Shown: positions 42,245 through 52,209, counted from the first letter of the stretch. The stretch is 64,000 nucleotides of DNA from Actinomyces slackii (GCF_900637295.1 NZ_LR134363.1:372001-436000), one strand, 5' to 3'. Notes: generated by a model not told the origin, from the letters alone. Program-made: numbers and translations.

Positions 42245-44475
42245 CCACCGACCCCTACCGCAGCACTGGACAGCCTGAGCGCCCTGAGCTCCCCGGCGAG
42301 GCTCGCGAGCAGGCCCCACCGCCCCCCGGGCACTCGGCCCCGCCCATCCGCGGTCGCTCCGTGCCACCGGCCCCGCCCCCGCCGATCGAGCCCTCCGGTG
42401 GGACGACGCCGTCCCCTGCGTCGCCCACGACGCGGCCCATGGCGGAGCCCGCCGGCCCCGACGCAACCGGATCGCCGCAGTCTGTCCGCGCCGCCGCGCC
42501 GTCGGGTCGTGATGACGATCTCAGCGATGAGGACCTCCGGCTGGCGGCCGAAGCCCAGGCCGGCTCCGATGACTGGATGTCCGGCCCGCCCCCGGGCAAG
42601 GCCGAGGCCTTCTGGCCCTCCTTCAAGCGGATGCTCGGCCTGCTGACCGACTTCAAGCCGACGCTGGCGGTCATCGCCCTGGCCAGCATCATCGCCGTCG
42701 TCCTGTCGGTGGCCGCCCCCAAGGTCCTGGGCGAGGCCACGAACGTCATCTTCGAGGGCGTGCTGTCCAGCGCCATGTCCGGCACCACGAAGGAGGCGGC
42801 CGTGGCCGCCCTGGAGGAGCGCGGCATGGGGGACATGGCCGACATGCTCCGGGCCCTGGACATCAGGCCGGGCGAGGGCATCGACTTCGTGCGCCTGCGC
42901 GGCATCCTCCTGTCAGTCCTGGCCCTCTACGTGGGGGCGGCCTTCCTCAACTGGCTCGAGGGCTACCTGCTCAACCAGATCACCATCAAGTCCCTCTACC
43001 GCCTGCGCTCCCAGGTTGAGGACAAGATCCACCGCCTGCCCCTGAGCTACTTCGACCGCATGCAGCGCGGCGAACTGCTCAGCCGGCTGACCAACGACGT
43101 CGACAATGTCACCAACACCCTCCAGCAGTCCCTGTCCGGGGCCCTGACCTCGATCCTGACGATCGTGGGCGTGCTGGGCATGATGTTCTCGATCTCCTGG
43201 AAGCTGGCCCTGGTGGCCCTCATCATCGTCCCCCTGTCGGGGCTGGTGTTCGGGATCATCGGGCCGCGCTCCCAGAGGGCCTTCACCCGCCAGTGGGCCC
43301 GCACCGGTCGCATCAACACCCGCGTGGAGGAGTCCTTCTCCGGCCACGCCCTGGTGCGCGTCTACGGGCGCACGGACTGGACGCGCGAGTCCTTCGCCCA
43401 GGAGAACGAGGAGCTCTACCAGGCCGCTCTGAAGGCCCAGTTCCTCTCGGGGATCATGATGCCCATCCTCATGGTCATCGGGAACCTGTCCTATGTGGCC
43501 ATCGCCGTGGTGGGTGGGGCCATGGTGGCCTCGGGGAGCCTGCGCCTGGGCGACGTGCAGGCCTTCATCCAGTACTCCCAGCAGTTCTCCCAGCCGCTGA
43601 GCCAGCTCGGCGGCATGGCCACGGCCGTGCAGTCGGGCACGGCCAGCGCCGAGCGGATCTTCGAGCTGCTCGACGCCGAGGAGGAGACCCCCGACGCCGG
43701 CGAGTCGGCGGGCGGCGTCCCGGCGGGGGCGCCCGCGGGCCCCGGTGTCATCGAGGTCGAGCATGTGCGCTTCTCCTACTCCCCGGACACCGAGCTCATC
43801 CGCGACCTGTCCCTGCGAGTCGAGCCCGGGCACACCGTGGCGATCGTGGGACCCACTGGCGCGGGCAAGACCACCCTGGTCAACCTGCTCATGCGCTTCT
43901 ACGAGGTCGACGCCGGCCGCATCCTGCTCGATGGGCGCGACACCGCATCGATGACGCGGCACGATGTGCGCCGTCGGACCGGGATGGTGCTCCAGGATCC
44001 CTGGCTCTTCGAGGGCACGATCCGCGAGAACATCCGCTACGGGCGCCCCGGGGCCACCGATGCCGAGGTGGAGGCGGCCGCGCAGGCCTGCTTCGTCGAC
44101 CACATCATCAAGGCGCTGCCGCAGGGCTATGACACGGTGCTGGAGGAGGACGCGGCCAATATCTCGGCCGGGGAGCGCCAGCTGCTGACCATCGCCCGGG
44201 CCTTCGTGGCCGGGCCGTCGGTGCTCATCCTCGATGAGGCCACCAGCTCGGTGGACACCCGCACCGAGCTGCTGGTGCAGCGGGCCATGAATGCGCTGCG
44301 CCAGGGGCGCACGAGCTTCATCATCGCCCACCGCCTGTCCACGATCCGCGACGCCGACACGATCCTGGTCATGGAGCACGGCGACATCGTCGAGCAGGGC
44401 AGCCATGACGAGCTCCTGGCCGCCGGCGGGGCCTACGCCCGCCTGCACGCCAGCCAGTTCGCCGAGGACGCCTAG
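42241..44475 (+). CDS. ABC exporter half-transporter, catalytic subunit
   Basis: 744 aa. A Pro-rich, charged cytoplasmic extension of about 125 residues precedes six membrane spans. ATPase: Walker A GPTGAGKTT near residue 540, an unusual signature ISAGERQLLTIARAF (SAGER in place of SGGQ) near 640, and Walker B LILDEATSSVDT with catalytic Glu near 665. The altered signature faces the altered Walker B of the partner, as known for TM287/288-type exporters. It overlaps the upstream gene by 4 bases and is followed by two dispersed repeats. Confidence 0.88.
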   Translation: MTTDPYRSTGQPERPELPGEAREQAPPPPGHSAPPIRGRSVPPAPPPPIEPSGGTTPSPASPTTRPMAEPAGPDATGSPQSVRAAAPSGRDDDLSDEDLRLAAEAQAGSDDWMSGPPPGKAEAFWPSFKRMLGLLTDFKPTLAVIALASIIAVVLSVAAPKVLGEATNVIFEGVLSSAMSGTTKEAAVAALEERGMGDMADMLRALDIRPGEGIDFVRLRGILLSVLALYVGAAFLNWLEGYLLNQITIKSLYRLRSQVEDKIHRLPLSYFDRMQRGELLSRLTNDVDNVTNTLQQSLSGALTSILTIVGVLGMMFSISWKLALVALIIVPLSGLVFGIIGPRSQRAFTRQWARTGRINTRVEESFSGHALVRVYGRTDWTRESFAQENEELYQAALKAQFLSGIMMPILMVIGNLSYVAIAVVGGAMVASGSLRLGDVQAFIQYSQQFSQPLSQLGGMATAVQSGTASAERIFELLDAEEETPDAGESAGGVPAGAPAGPGVIEVEHVRFSYSPDTELIRDLSLRVEPGHTVAIVGPTGAGKTTLVNLLMRFYEVDAGRILLDGRDTASMTRHDVRRRTGMVLQDPWLFEGTIRENIRYGRPGATDAEVEAAAQACFVDHIIKALPQGYDTVLEEDAANISAGERQLLTIARAFVAGPSVLILDEATSSVDTRTELLVQRAMNALRQGRTSFIIAHRLSTIRDADTILVMEHGDIVEQGSHDELLAAGGAYARLHASQFAEDA

Positions 44476-44510
44476 CGGCGGGGCGCGAAAGGGCCGGCGA
44501 TGGCAGCACT

Positions 44511-44634
44511 GTGTCCGCCGTGAACAACTTTGAGACTCTCCTCCGCCTACCGAATTCACAAATACCCAGGTCAGAGCGCCTTTCCGGTGCTGGATCCATG
44601 AGCGGAGACGGGCAAAGTTGTTCACGGTGGACAA
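44511..44634 (-). repeat. 123-bp-family element with terminal inverted repeats, copy 3 (inverted)
   Basis: Arms at 44511-44532 and 44613-44634. Read on the minus strand, the interior again shows GCTCTGACCT and a GGCGGAGG run, so this copy is inverted relative to those at 2789 and 36990. The arms are less perfect (GTGTCCGCCG at the left end). Confidence 0.8.
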
Positions 44635-44664
44635 CGTCAGCGGGAACGACACCGGGGCGGCGCG

Positions 44665-44782
44665 GACGAGCCTCTGCGTCGCCGACGAGCCTTTGCGTAG
44701 ACGACGAGCCTTTGCGTCAATCACCCCTGTGCTAACCCCAGTTCGATGACGCGAACCCTCGTCCGATACGCAGACCCTCGTC
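44665..44782 (+). repeat. 118-bp dyad of 19-bp repeats, copy A
   Basis: Three 19-bp units reading GACGAGCCTTTGCGTAGAC or close (44665, 44684, 44703), a 23-bp centre (44722-44744), then two units in the opposite sense (44745, 44764). The same structure, inverted and with an identical centre, lies at 57018-57135. No coding function. It sits 30 bases from repeat copy 3. Confidence 0.85.
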
Positions 44783-44809
44783 GTCGACGCCGGCCCATCG
44801 TGCCCGCCG

Positions 44810-47245
44810 TCAGTCGGCCATGAGGCTGTGGGCGCTGATCCTGGCGATGGGGCGCGCGGCCAGAGCCGAGGCGGCCACCGCGGCCAGCACCACCGCTGCG
44901 CCGAGGACGAGGGCCGGCCAGGCGGGAATGCCCACCGTGACCCGCATGATCCCCACTCCGGAGAGCATGGCGGTCAGCAGGGGGCGCACAAGGGCCAGCC
45001 CCGCCAGGCAGCCGACCAGCGTCCCGGTGATCAGGGGCGGCAGGATGGACCATCGCACCCGAGCCGCCGCCTGGCGCGCGGTCATCCCCAGGGCCTTGAG
45101 CAGGCCCGACTCGGTCCGCGAGCGCGCCACGAGCGAGCCCGTCATGAGGCCGACCACGAGGACCACGGCCAGGGCGGTGGAGATCATGAGCACCGCGGAC
45201 AGCAGCGGGATCATCGACAGGTAGCTGCCGACCTGGACGGCCATGGCGTCTCGCATGTTGACCACCTGGTAGTCGGAGCCCAGGTCTTCCTGCAGTTGTG
45301 CAGCCACTGCCGCGGCATCGGCGCCCTCCTCGACGAAGACCCCCACTCCACTCAGGCTCGCCTCGGGCGCCAGCTCCGCATAGGCCTGCCGGGTCATCAT
45401 CGCGAATCTCCCGAAGTTGGCGGCCCCGCTGGCCAGCCCGGTGACGAGGTAGTCGTGGGAGTCGCCGGACAGGCCCACCGTCCAGGTGTCGCCGACCTCC
45501 AGGCCCAGGCTGCGGGCCAGGCCGGGTCCCAGCACGACCTCATTGGGCTGGCGGGCCGAGCGCCCCTCATAGACCGGGCTGGTGGGCAGTTCCTCCGGCT
45601 GGTCGACGACGACGATCATCACCCCGCCGCCATCGATGGTCTCCGAGCGGTGGTCCATGGGCAGGGCGGCGGCCACCTGCGGCATGCCGCTGGCGCGGTT
45701 AACGGCCTGCTGGACCTGGTCCGGGTCCGTGGCGGTGACGCTCACCTGCTCCATGACACCGCCCAGGAGCAGGGACAGAGCGTTGTCCCGCAGTGCGAGC
45801 GTCCCCAGCCCGCAGGCGGAGAACACCGAGGCCATCGCGCAGGCCGCGGACACGACGGCGATCAGGGAGCTGCGCCCCGGGGCGGCGAGGATGGCCTTGA
45901 GGCCGAGCAGCATGGCCAGTGGGCCCCGCGTCCGTCCCAGGGGCAGGCGGGTGCGGGTGAAGGCGTGATCGGCCTGTCCGCCGCGCAGCGCCTCCACTGC
46001 GCTCATGCGCCCCGCGCGGCGGGCGGTGAGCGCGTCGGTGAGCCAGATGATCGCGCCGACCCCTGCGGCGCATCCCGCCAGGATGACCGGGTCGGGGTGC
46101 GCCTGCCAGGAGATCCCCGTCTGGGCGCGCAGCATGGTGGACAGGTGTGGCAGGACGGCGTGGCTGAGCACCGCCCCGATCAGGGCGCCGGCCGCGCCCA
46201 CCAGGGCGAAGCCGGTGACCATGGGCCGCGTCACCCCGCCGGTTGTCATGCCCATGGCGCGCAGCATGCCCACGGCCTCCAGGTCCTCACGGATTGCCGT
46301 GCGCAGCATGAAGGCCAGGACGAGGACCACCACGGCGGTGATCATCGAGGAGAACAGGAGGACGACGACGGCCATGAGCCCCACTGATGTCTCATTGGCC
46401 ATGCTCACGGTGCGGCGGCTCATGCCCCAGACCTCGGTGATGCCCTGGTCCTCGGTGGCCTGGGCGATCGCCGCCTCCGGCCTGCTGCCCGGATCCTCAA
46501 GTCGGGTCTTGATGAGCACGGAGGGCACCGGGATGGTGCCCGTCTGGGCTCCGGCACTGCTGGCGGCCGGGTCGGCGCTCAGCTCCAGCATGTCCTGCTG
46601 GGCCCGGGCCTCCAGGGCCCGGTAGTCGGCCTGGGGCACTCCGAGCCATATCTGCCCCAGGGGCGGCATGCCGCCGTAGGTGGCCTCGACGAATCCCTGG
46701 ATGTGGAAGCGGCGCTCGCCGGCGGGCGTGCTCAGGACCAACTCGTCGCCGAGCTCGTATCCTCCTGCCGCCTGGAGGGTCAGGGGCGCCCAGACCGGGT
46801 TGTCCACGGGCCAGGCGGCCTGGGTGACCACCTCCCGGCGCCCCATGTCGGGGGTGGAGTCGGCGTCGTAGAAGACGAAGGACGAGGGCAGGGTGTCCTC
46901 GCCGTAGGGGATGGATCCGCTGATGGCGACCATCGGGTCGGCCTCCACCTCGGTGACCCGGTCGTCGCGGCGCAGGGCGGCCTCGACGGCGTCGGCCCGC
47001 TCGTCGCGGGGCAGGAGGACGACGGCGTCGGGCGTGCGCCAGTCATCGGCCTTGGCCTCCAGGTAGGCGCCGTGCTGGGTGATCATGACCAGGGCGGTGG
47101 TGATGAGCAGTCCCGCGATGAGGCAGAGGATGGTGATGGCCGCGACCAGGCCGGGGTGCTTGCGCAGCGCGCGGCGGATGAGGAGGAGGGAGGCCGACGG
47201 CGGCGGCCCGGGGCGGAGGATGCGGCGGGTCGGCACGCTCACCAC
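44810..47245 (-). CDS. FtsX-like ABC transporter permease
   Basis: 811 aa from GTG 47245 (or GTG 47242), overlapping the stop of the ATPase gene. Topology: a membrane span near residues 33-55, a large extracellular domain, three spans near 285-400, a loop with a second N-terminal-type span near 460, a second large extracellular domain, and three spans near 665-800. This duplicated FtsX layout is that of MacB/BceB-related permeases for peptides or lipoproteins. With the ATPase, response regulator and kinase genes upstream it should form a stimulus-regulated export or resistance unit. Confidence 0.83.
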   Translation of the reverse strand: MVSVPTRRILRPGPPPSASLLLIRRALRKHPGLVAAITILCLIAGLLITTALVMITQHGAYLEAKADDWRTPDAVVLLPRDERADAVEAALRRDDRVTEVEADPMVAISGSIPYGEDTLPSSFVFYDADSTPDMGRREVVTQAAWPVDNPVWAPLTLQAAGGYELGDELVLSTPAGERRFHIQGFVEATYGGMPPLGQIWLGVPQADYRALEARAQQDMLELSADPAASSAGAQTGTIPVPSVLIKTRLEDPGSRPEAAIAQATEDQGITEVWGMSRRTVSMANETSVGLMAVVVLLFSSMITAVVVLVLAFMLRTAIREDLEAVGMLRAMGMTTGGVTRPMVTGFALVGAAGALIGAVLSHAVLPHLSTMLRAQTGISWQAHPDPVILAGCAAGVGAIIWLTDALTARRAGRMSAVEALRGGQADHAFTRTRLPLGRTRGPLAMLLGLKAILAAPGRSSLIAVVSAACAMASVFSACGLGTLALRDNALSLLLGGVMEQVSVTATDPDQVQQAVNRASGMPQVAAALPMDHRSETIDGGGVMIVVVDQPEELPTSPVYEGRSARQPNEVVLGPGLARSLGLEVGDTWTVGLSGDSHDYLVTGLASGAANFGRFAMMTRQAYAELAPEASLSGVGVFVEEGADAAAVAAQLQEDLGSDYQVVNMRDAMAVQVGSYLSMIPLLSAVLMISTALAVVLVVGLMTGSLVARSRTESGLLKALGMTARQAAARVRWSILPPLITGTLVGCLAGLALVRPLLTAMLSGVGIMRVTVGIPAWPALVLGAAVVLAAVAASALAARPIARISAHSLMAD

Positions 47246-48027
47246 CCCATCTCGGTCAGGAAGGCCGTCAGGGCCGTCATGCGCTCATCCCGGGAGCCTG
47301 ACAGGGCGAGCTCCTCGCCGATGCGCCCGTCGCGCAGGTAGAGGAGGCGCTCGGCCCGGCAGGCCGAGGGCAGGTCGTGGGTGACCATGACGATGGTCTG
47401 GCCGTCGTCGTGCACCTGGCCGAGGAGGTCGAGGACGGAGGCCGAGTGCGCCGAGCCGAGCTGGCCGGTGGGCTCATCGGCGAAGACGACGGCGGGCCGG
47501 TTCATGAGGGCCCGGGCGATGGCCACGCGCTGGGCCTCCCCGCCGGAGAGCATGCTGGGGGTCTTGGACCAGTCCCGCTCCGGCAGGCCCACACGCTCCA
47601 GGAGCTCGCCGGCCCGGCGGGACAGTGCTCGGCGGTCGTGGCTGATGAGCAGGCCCACGACCAGGAGGTTCTCCAGGACGCTCAGGGAGTCCAGCAGGTG
47701 GATCCGCTGGAAGACGAAGCCGCAGTGGCGGCGTCGGAAGCGGGCCAGTTCGTCCTCGCCCAGGCCCGTCAGGTCGGTTCCCTCCAGGGTGACGGTGCCC
47801 AGGGTGGGGCGGTCCAGTCCGGACAGCGCATGGAGGAGGGTGGACTTGCCCGCCCCCGAGGGGCCCATGATGACGGTGAAGGAGCCCTTCTCGACGCTCA
47901 GGTCCAGGTTGCGCAGCACATGCTGCTGGGCCCCGCCCACGGAGAAGGTCTTGGAGAGCCTGCCCGTGGTGATCACCGGGGCGCCGCGCGGTCCCTCGTC
48001 ACTCCCCGGCCCACTGGTCTCTTCCAT
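47239..48027 (-). CDS. ABC transporter ATPase of the FtsX-type permease (LolD/MacB class)
   Basis: 262 aa from ATG 48027, chosen because AGGAGG lies 8 bases upstream; ATG 48051 is a weaker alternative. Walker A GPSGAGKST, FVFQRIHLLDSLSVLENL (Q-loop), signature MLSGGEAQRVAIARAL, Walker B VVFADEPTGQLGSAHS, H-loop VMVTHDLP. It is translationally coupled to the permease gene (GTGGTGA). A gap of 245 bases separates it from the histidine kinase gene and may hold a promoter controlled by the response regulator. Confidence 0.88.
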   Translation of the reverse strand: MEETSGPGSDEGPRGAPVITTGRLSKTFSVGGAQQHVLRNLDLSVEKGSFTVIMGPSGAGKSTLLHALSGLDRPTLGTVTLEGTDLTGLGEDELARFRRRHCGFVFQRIHLLDSLSVLENLLVVGLLISHDRRALSRRAGELLERVGLPERDWSKTPSMLSGGEAQRVAIARALMNRPAVVFADEPTGQLGSAHSASVLDLLGQVHDDGQTIVMVTHDLPSACRAERLLYLRDGRIGEELALSGSRDERMTALTAFLTEMGW

Positions 48028-48272
48028 GGTCGTGACCTCCTGCCGCGTCATCCTGCGCTCCTCTCCTGTGCCTGCCGTGCCGCCTCGCATTGCTGCCGCC
48101 TCGCACTGCTGCCCGACGCTACGGGGAGCGCCGGGCCGAGGTCCTGACGAAACTCCTGCGATTCGCCTACGATTCATGCCGACGCCGGGCAGCGCCGTCT
48201 GCGCGTCGTCGAGCGGCCACGGGGCTGCGGGCCTGAGCGCTCCATTGGGCTGCACGGGCCACAGCCGACCTG

Positions 48273-49618
48273 TCAGGCCAGCGGCACGGTGAGGGTGACT
48301 CTCAGTCCTCCGGCCTGGGGCAGGCTGGCGCGGATGTGGCCGCCCATGCGCTCCATGAGCTGGGCGCAGATGAACAGGCCCAGCCCGTGCCCGGGCGTGC
48401 CCGCGGCGTTGTCACCGCGCTGGCCCCGGGCGAGGATGAGGCCGATCTCGCTGGCCTGGACGCCTGGGCCGGAGTCGGTCAGGCTCAGCTCCAGGCTCTC
48501 GCCGTCGAGCCGGCCGGTGACCTCGATGGGCGTATCGGCGTACTTGTAGGAGTTCTGCACGATGTTGTCCACGACCTGGGCCAGACGACGCCGGTCGGCG
48601 CGCACCAGCACCGCCGGCAGGACGCCGATGCGGGCCAGGCCCCGGTGGTCGGCCTGGCGCACCAGGTCGGCCAGGACCTGGCTGCTCATCTCCTCGGGTG
48701 TCACGCCCAGGGCGGCGATCTGGCTGTCGTGGGCGTGGAAGAGGTCGCCGATGAGCGCATCGACCTGGCGGCCCTTGGCCTGGATGACGGCCAGGCGCTC
48801 AGCGTCGGCCGGGGAGCGCGCCGAGAGCTCCAGGAGCTCGGCGGTGGCGCAGATCGTGGCCACGGGGGTGCGCAGGTCGTGGCCGATCTCGGCGATGAGG
48901 GCCTCCTTGGAGGCCCGCTCCTCGGCCTCCCGGCGCCGGGCGGCCGCCAACTCGGTGCGCAGCAGGTCGAAGCTCTGGCTCCAGGCCCCGAAGGCCTGGC
49001 CGCGCTCGACCTCCAGCGGTGCCGACAGGTCGCCGTCGGCCACTCGGGCGGCGAATCGCTCCAGGCGGGTGAAGGGCGCCAGCACGCGGGCGTGCAGCCA
49101 GGCCAGCAACGCGGCCATCAGTGCCACGGCGACGACGAGGGTCCCCGCCCCCGCCCAGGCGACCTGGCGCTGGTGGGCCTCCAGCGCGCCAGGTGGTCGT
49201 CGTCGACGAATACCCAGGCCACGACCCGGTCCTCGACCACCACCGGTGCGGCCAGGGGCCGGTGCTGCGCGCTCCATCCCAGGACCGTCAGGTTGTCGGC
49301 GGTGGTGGGAGGCGCCCCGGAGCCGCTCGGGGAGGGGGCAGGGGATGCCCCGGGGTCCTGGACGGGGCCGGTCGGCTGCTCACTGGAGCCAGCGAGCCGC
49401 AGCGGGCGGCCCTGGGCGTCCACCACGAGGAGGCCGTCGGTATCCGCCAGGCCGGCGCTGCCGGGGTGGGGCCAGACCGCGGCCAGGCGATGGGCGACGT
49501 CGTTGGCGCGGGCGGGGTCGGCGGCTGGGAGATCCCGTGAGGCCAGGGCGCCCAGGACCGCCAGGCCCACGGCGAGGGTCAGGGCGAGCAGCACGACTGC
49601 GGCGCCGAGCGCGCGCAT
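48273..49618 (-). pseudogene. Sensor histidine kinase, interrupted by a frameshift
   Basis: Starts at ATG 49618 (MRALGAAVVLLALTLAVG, a first membrane span), continues through an extracellular sensor part with a Pro/Ser-rich loop to VVAWVFVDDDHLA, then one base is missing near 49177-49196. The other frame carries on with LEAHQRQVAWAGAG, the second membrane span, a HAMP-like segment, H-box IGHDLRTPVATICA, N-box VDNIVQNSYKYA and G-boxes DSGPGV, GHGLGLFI. Repaired it would be about 447 aa. It shares one base with the response regulator stop (TGATG). Either the kinase is inactive in this strain or the base is a sequencing error; the intact remainder makes the second quite possible. Confidence 0.8.
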
Positions 49619-50364
49619 CAGGGCGCCTCGAAGAGGTAGCCGCGCCCCCAGACCGTGCGGATGTAGGTCGGGGAGTCGGGGTCGGGCTCGACCCGGGTGC
49701 GCAGGCGCCGCATGTGGGCGCTCAGCGTGCCCTCGCTGGTGTACTCGTCTCCCCATACGGCGCGGATGATCTCCTCCTTGGTGCGCACGGCGCCGCGATG
49801 GGCCACGAGGTGGCGCAGGATCCTGTCCTCCAGGGCGGTCAGGTGCACCTCATCGCCGTCCAGGTAGGTGCGGCCGGTGGAGGCCTCCACGCGCAGGCGA
49901 CCATCGTCGAAACCCGGCGTGGGAGGCGGCCCGGCCGGGTCGGCTGGATCGGCTGGATCGTCTGCTTGGTCGACGGCGGGCGCAGTGCCGCCGGCGGCGG
50001 TGCGCTCCAGGGCGCGGCGCACCTTGGCCAGGAGCACGGCCAGGGAGAAGGGCTTGGTGACGTAGTCATCCCCGCCCAGGGACAGGCCCTGGACCTGGTC
50101 GACGTCGGAGGCTCTCGCCGAGACGAAGATGATCGGCACCTGGGAGATGGCACGCAGCCGGCGGCACAGCTCATAGCCGCTCATGCCGGGCAGGCCCACG
50201 TCCAGCAGCACGACGCCGGGCGCGCGCCAGGAGGCCGCAGCCAGGGCGGATTCGGCGTCCGGGCAGTGGTGGACGCTCAGTCCGAAGGCCTCGAGGTAGT
50301 CGCGGACCGCCGCGGCGAGGTCGGCCTCGTCCTCGACCAGCAGGACCTCGGTGTCTGCGCTCAT
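49618..50364 (-). CDS. OmpR/PhoB-family response regulator
   Basis: 248 aa from ATG 50364. Receiver domain: EVLLVEDEADLAAAV with the acidic pair, phospho-acceptor VVLLDVGLPGMSG near Asp52, VSARASD, VTKPFS with the conserved Lys near 103. A Pro/Asp-rich linker is followed by a winged-helix DNA-binding domain: LTALEDRILRHLVAHRGA, VWGDEYTSEGTLSAHMRRLR, YIRTVWGRGYLFE. It pairs with the adjacent kinase. The likely target is the ABC-FtsX operon downstream and perhaps the ABC genes upstream. Confidence 0.9.
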   Translation of the reverse strand: MSADTEVLLVEDEADLAAAVRDYLEAFGLSVHHCPDAESALAAASWRAPGVVLLDVGLPGMSGYELCRRLRAISQVPIIFVSARASDVDQVQGLSLGGDDYVTKPFSLAVLLAKVRRALERTAAGGTAPAVDQADDPADPADPAGPPPTPGFDDGRLRVEASTGRTYLDGDEVHLTALEDRILRHLVAHRGAVRTKEEIIRAVWGDEYTSEGTLSAHMRRLRTRVEPDPDSPTYIRTVWGRGYLFEAP

Positions 50365-50417
50365 GGGCCCAGCAAAGCACAACGCGGGGCCACGACGCCT
50401 CATCAGCGGTTACCGGA

Positions 50418-51536
50418 TCACAGGACGATCGGCCATGCGGCCAGCACGACGGCGAAGGCCGCCAGGCTGGGGACGTACTTCCGGGGGTGGCGGAGTACCT
50501 CGCGCTCTGACTTCCATGAGGTCAGGGGCCTGTACCGCTCGAGAATCATGGCGGCCGCTGAGGCGACGATCGACGCGATGACGATGACAACGAGGGTCGC
50601 ACGAGGATGGGGAACAGCCTGCATGGGCGCGAGCGTGACAAGGACGGCGCACAGGACGTAGAAGACGGCGAGGTGACTGCCGAAGCGCAGCAGCGTCAGC
50701 CATGCCCGTGGCGCCGTGGTGATCACCAGCAGAGTACTTGGATGCCTGGAGAAGTAGGAGTTCAACGGGGTGTTCTGAAACACCACGATGAATCCAAGCA
50801 TGAAGGGCACGCTCTGCGCTTGGAGCATGAGGTTGAAAGCAATTCCAATACCGAGCATTCCCAAGGAATTGATCGCAGTCATCCGTGAGGTGAGGATCTC
50901 ACCGACAACAAGGCTGGAGCCGGCCAGGCGGGGGACGCGGGTCGGCCTGCTGCTATCGCCACTGAGATCGATGGCGGCGGCCACGCATATGGCTCCTGCG
51001 ACAGAGGCGATCGCTGCCGCATAACCTGGACCCAGGTAGATGACCACGATGACCAGGCCCGCCAGGACTGCGGCAGCGCTGAGCCGATGGCGGCGAGCCG
51101 CACCGCTCCAGACGATGAGGAGGACCGGGGCGAGTCCGAGTCCGAGGGCGAGGAGGATCCCGGCGTCGATGAGCGATCCGGCCGCACTGGTGACGATGAA
51201 GACGGTGGCGGGGAGCAGGGCCTCGATGAGGACGAGGAGCATCCCCAGCACCTGGACTGCGCGAGTGAGGTCCGCCATGGGGAGTGGGAACCGCATGAGA
51301 TTCTGCCATCGGCCACTGCGAACCCATGTCCACGCCACCGTGGACACGGCTCCCGATGTCGCCATGATGATCCCGAGCGCCGCGCCTCTCTCATGGATGG
51401 TGACGCTGACGTTCATCCCGACCCATAGCGCGACCCCGGTCATGACGAGGCCGGAAAGAAGGAGTCTCCAGCCGAGGAACTCACCGGCAACGGCCTCAAC
51501 GGCCAGCATCCTAGGAGATGAGGGAGACCACATCAC
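50418..51536 (-). CDS. Integral membrane protein, probable ABC-2-type permease
   Basis: 372 aa. GGAGGA stands just upstream of GTG 51536/ATG 51533, so a start overlapping the ATPase gene by 26 bases is preferred; ATG 51509 directly after that gene's stop is an alternative. About nine to eleven hydrophobic segments are visible (for example WRLLLSGLVMTGVALWVGM, GIIMATSGAVSTVAWTWV, GAICVAAAIDL, IVVIVIASIVASAAAMIL). No strong family motif; the position behind an ABC ATPase identifies it as that transporter's membrane part. Confidence 0.7.
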   Translation of the reverse strand: MMWSPSSPRMLAVEAVAGEFLGWRLLLSGLVMTGVALWVGMNVSVTIHERGAALGIIMATSGAVSTVAWTWVRSGRWQNLMRFPLPMADLTRAVQVLGMLLVLIEALLPATVFIVTSAAGSLIDAGILLALGLGLAPVLLIVWSGAARRHRLSAAAVLAGLVIVVIYLGPGYAAAIASVAGAICVAAAIDLSGDSSRPTRVPRLAGSSLVVGEILTSRMTAINSLGMLGIGIAFNLMLQAQSVPFMLGFIVVFQNTPLNSYFSRHPSTLLVITTAPRAWLTLLRFGSHLAVFYVLCAVLVTLAPMQAVPHPRATLVVIVIASIVASAAAMILERYRPLTSWKSEREVLRHPRKYVPSLAAFAVVLAAWPIVL

Positions 51537-52209
51537 GAGAGTCCTCCGGTGTTGCGAAGGGGCCGGTCATCGTCCCGGAGGACAGGACGAACAGACGCGT
51601 CGTGCATCTGGTGAACGATTCCGCGATATGTGAGCTGAGCAGGACGCACTGGCCGTGCGAGGCCGCGTCGACGATCCGCTGATAGAGGTACTCCGTGGAG
51701 GCGAAATCGAGGAAGTCCACTGGCTCATCGAGAAAAAGGATGTCCACCTGCGTGTGGAAAGCGGCGATGAGACTCGCCTTCTTGCGCGACCCGCTGGACA
51801 ACTGAGAAAAAGGTGTGCCGCGATACTCACCGAAGTTAAAACCCTCGACAAGCTCATCGAGCAGTCGCGCGCGCTTCCTGCTGCTGTATGCGCGATCCAG
51901 GAATCGCACGAAGGTGTCGAGCGACCACGTCGGGAATGATGAGTCATCAGCAAAGGACAGGTATCGCTGCTTCATGAAGGCCGAATCGGCCGGATCAATC
52001 GACCTGCCGCGGTATCTCAACGCCTTGATCGAGCACCCTCGGTGGGCTTGGCACAAGGCCTTGAGAAGTGTTGTCTTCCCGGCGCCATTGATGCCGATCA
52101 GACCAACAGCCTCCCCTGCCACCAGGCTCAACGAGACGTCCTCAACTACCGGCTTCCGGCGATCATACCAGGCTGTCAAGCCTTCCAACTCAAGAATGGA
52201 CCTCGCCAT
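51511..52209 (-). CDS. ABC transporter ATPase
   Basis: 232 aa from ATG 52209. Walker A GINGAGKTT near residue 38, Q-loop region KQRYLSFADDSSFPTWS, signature QLSSGSRKKASLIAAF near 140, Walker B ILFLDEPVDFLD near 160, H-loop LLSSHIAES. The signature is SSGS rather than SGGQ. It belongs to the ABC-2/antibiotic-exporter class. It is preceded by a 65-aa membrane-protein gene and followed by the permease. Confidence 0.85.
   Translation of the reverse strand: MARSILELEGLTAWYDRRKPVVEDVSLSLVAGEAVGLIGINGAGKTTLLKALCQAHRGCSIKALRYRGRSIDPADSAFMKQRYLSFADDSSFPTWSLDTFVRFLDRAYSSRKRARLLDELVEGFNFGEYRGTPFSQLSSGSRKKASLIAAFHTQVDILFLDEPVDFLDFASTEYLYQRIVDAASHGQCVLLSSHIAESFTRCTTRLFVLSSGTMTGPFATPEDSRDVVSLIS

Noticed and set aside
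44665-44782. CRISPR array (regular 19-bp units)
   Set aside because: Units are contiguous without spacers and reverse direction at the centre; no cas genes nearby.
44828-46387. 519-codon plus-strand open frame
   Set aside because: Opposite strand of the FtsX permease; His/Gln/Gly-rich noise.
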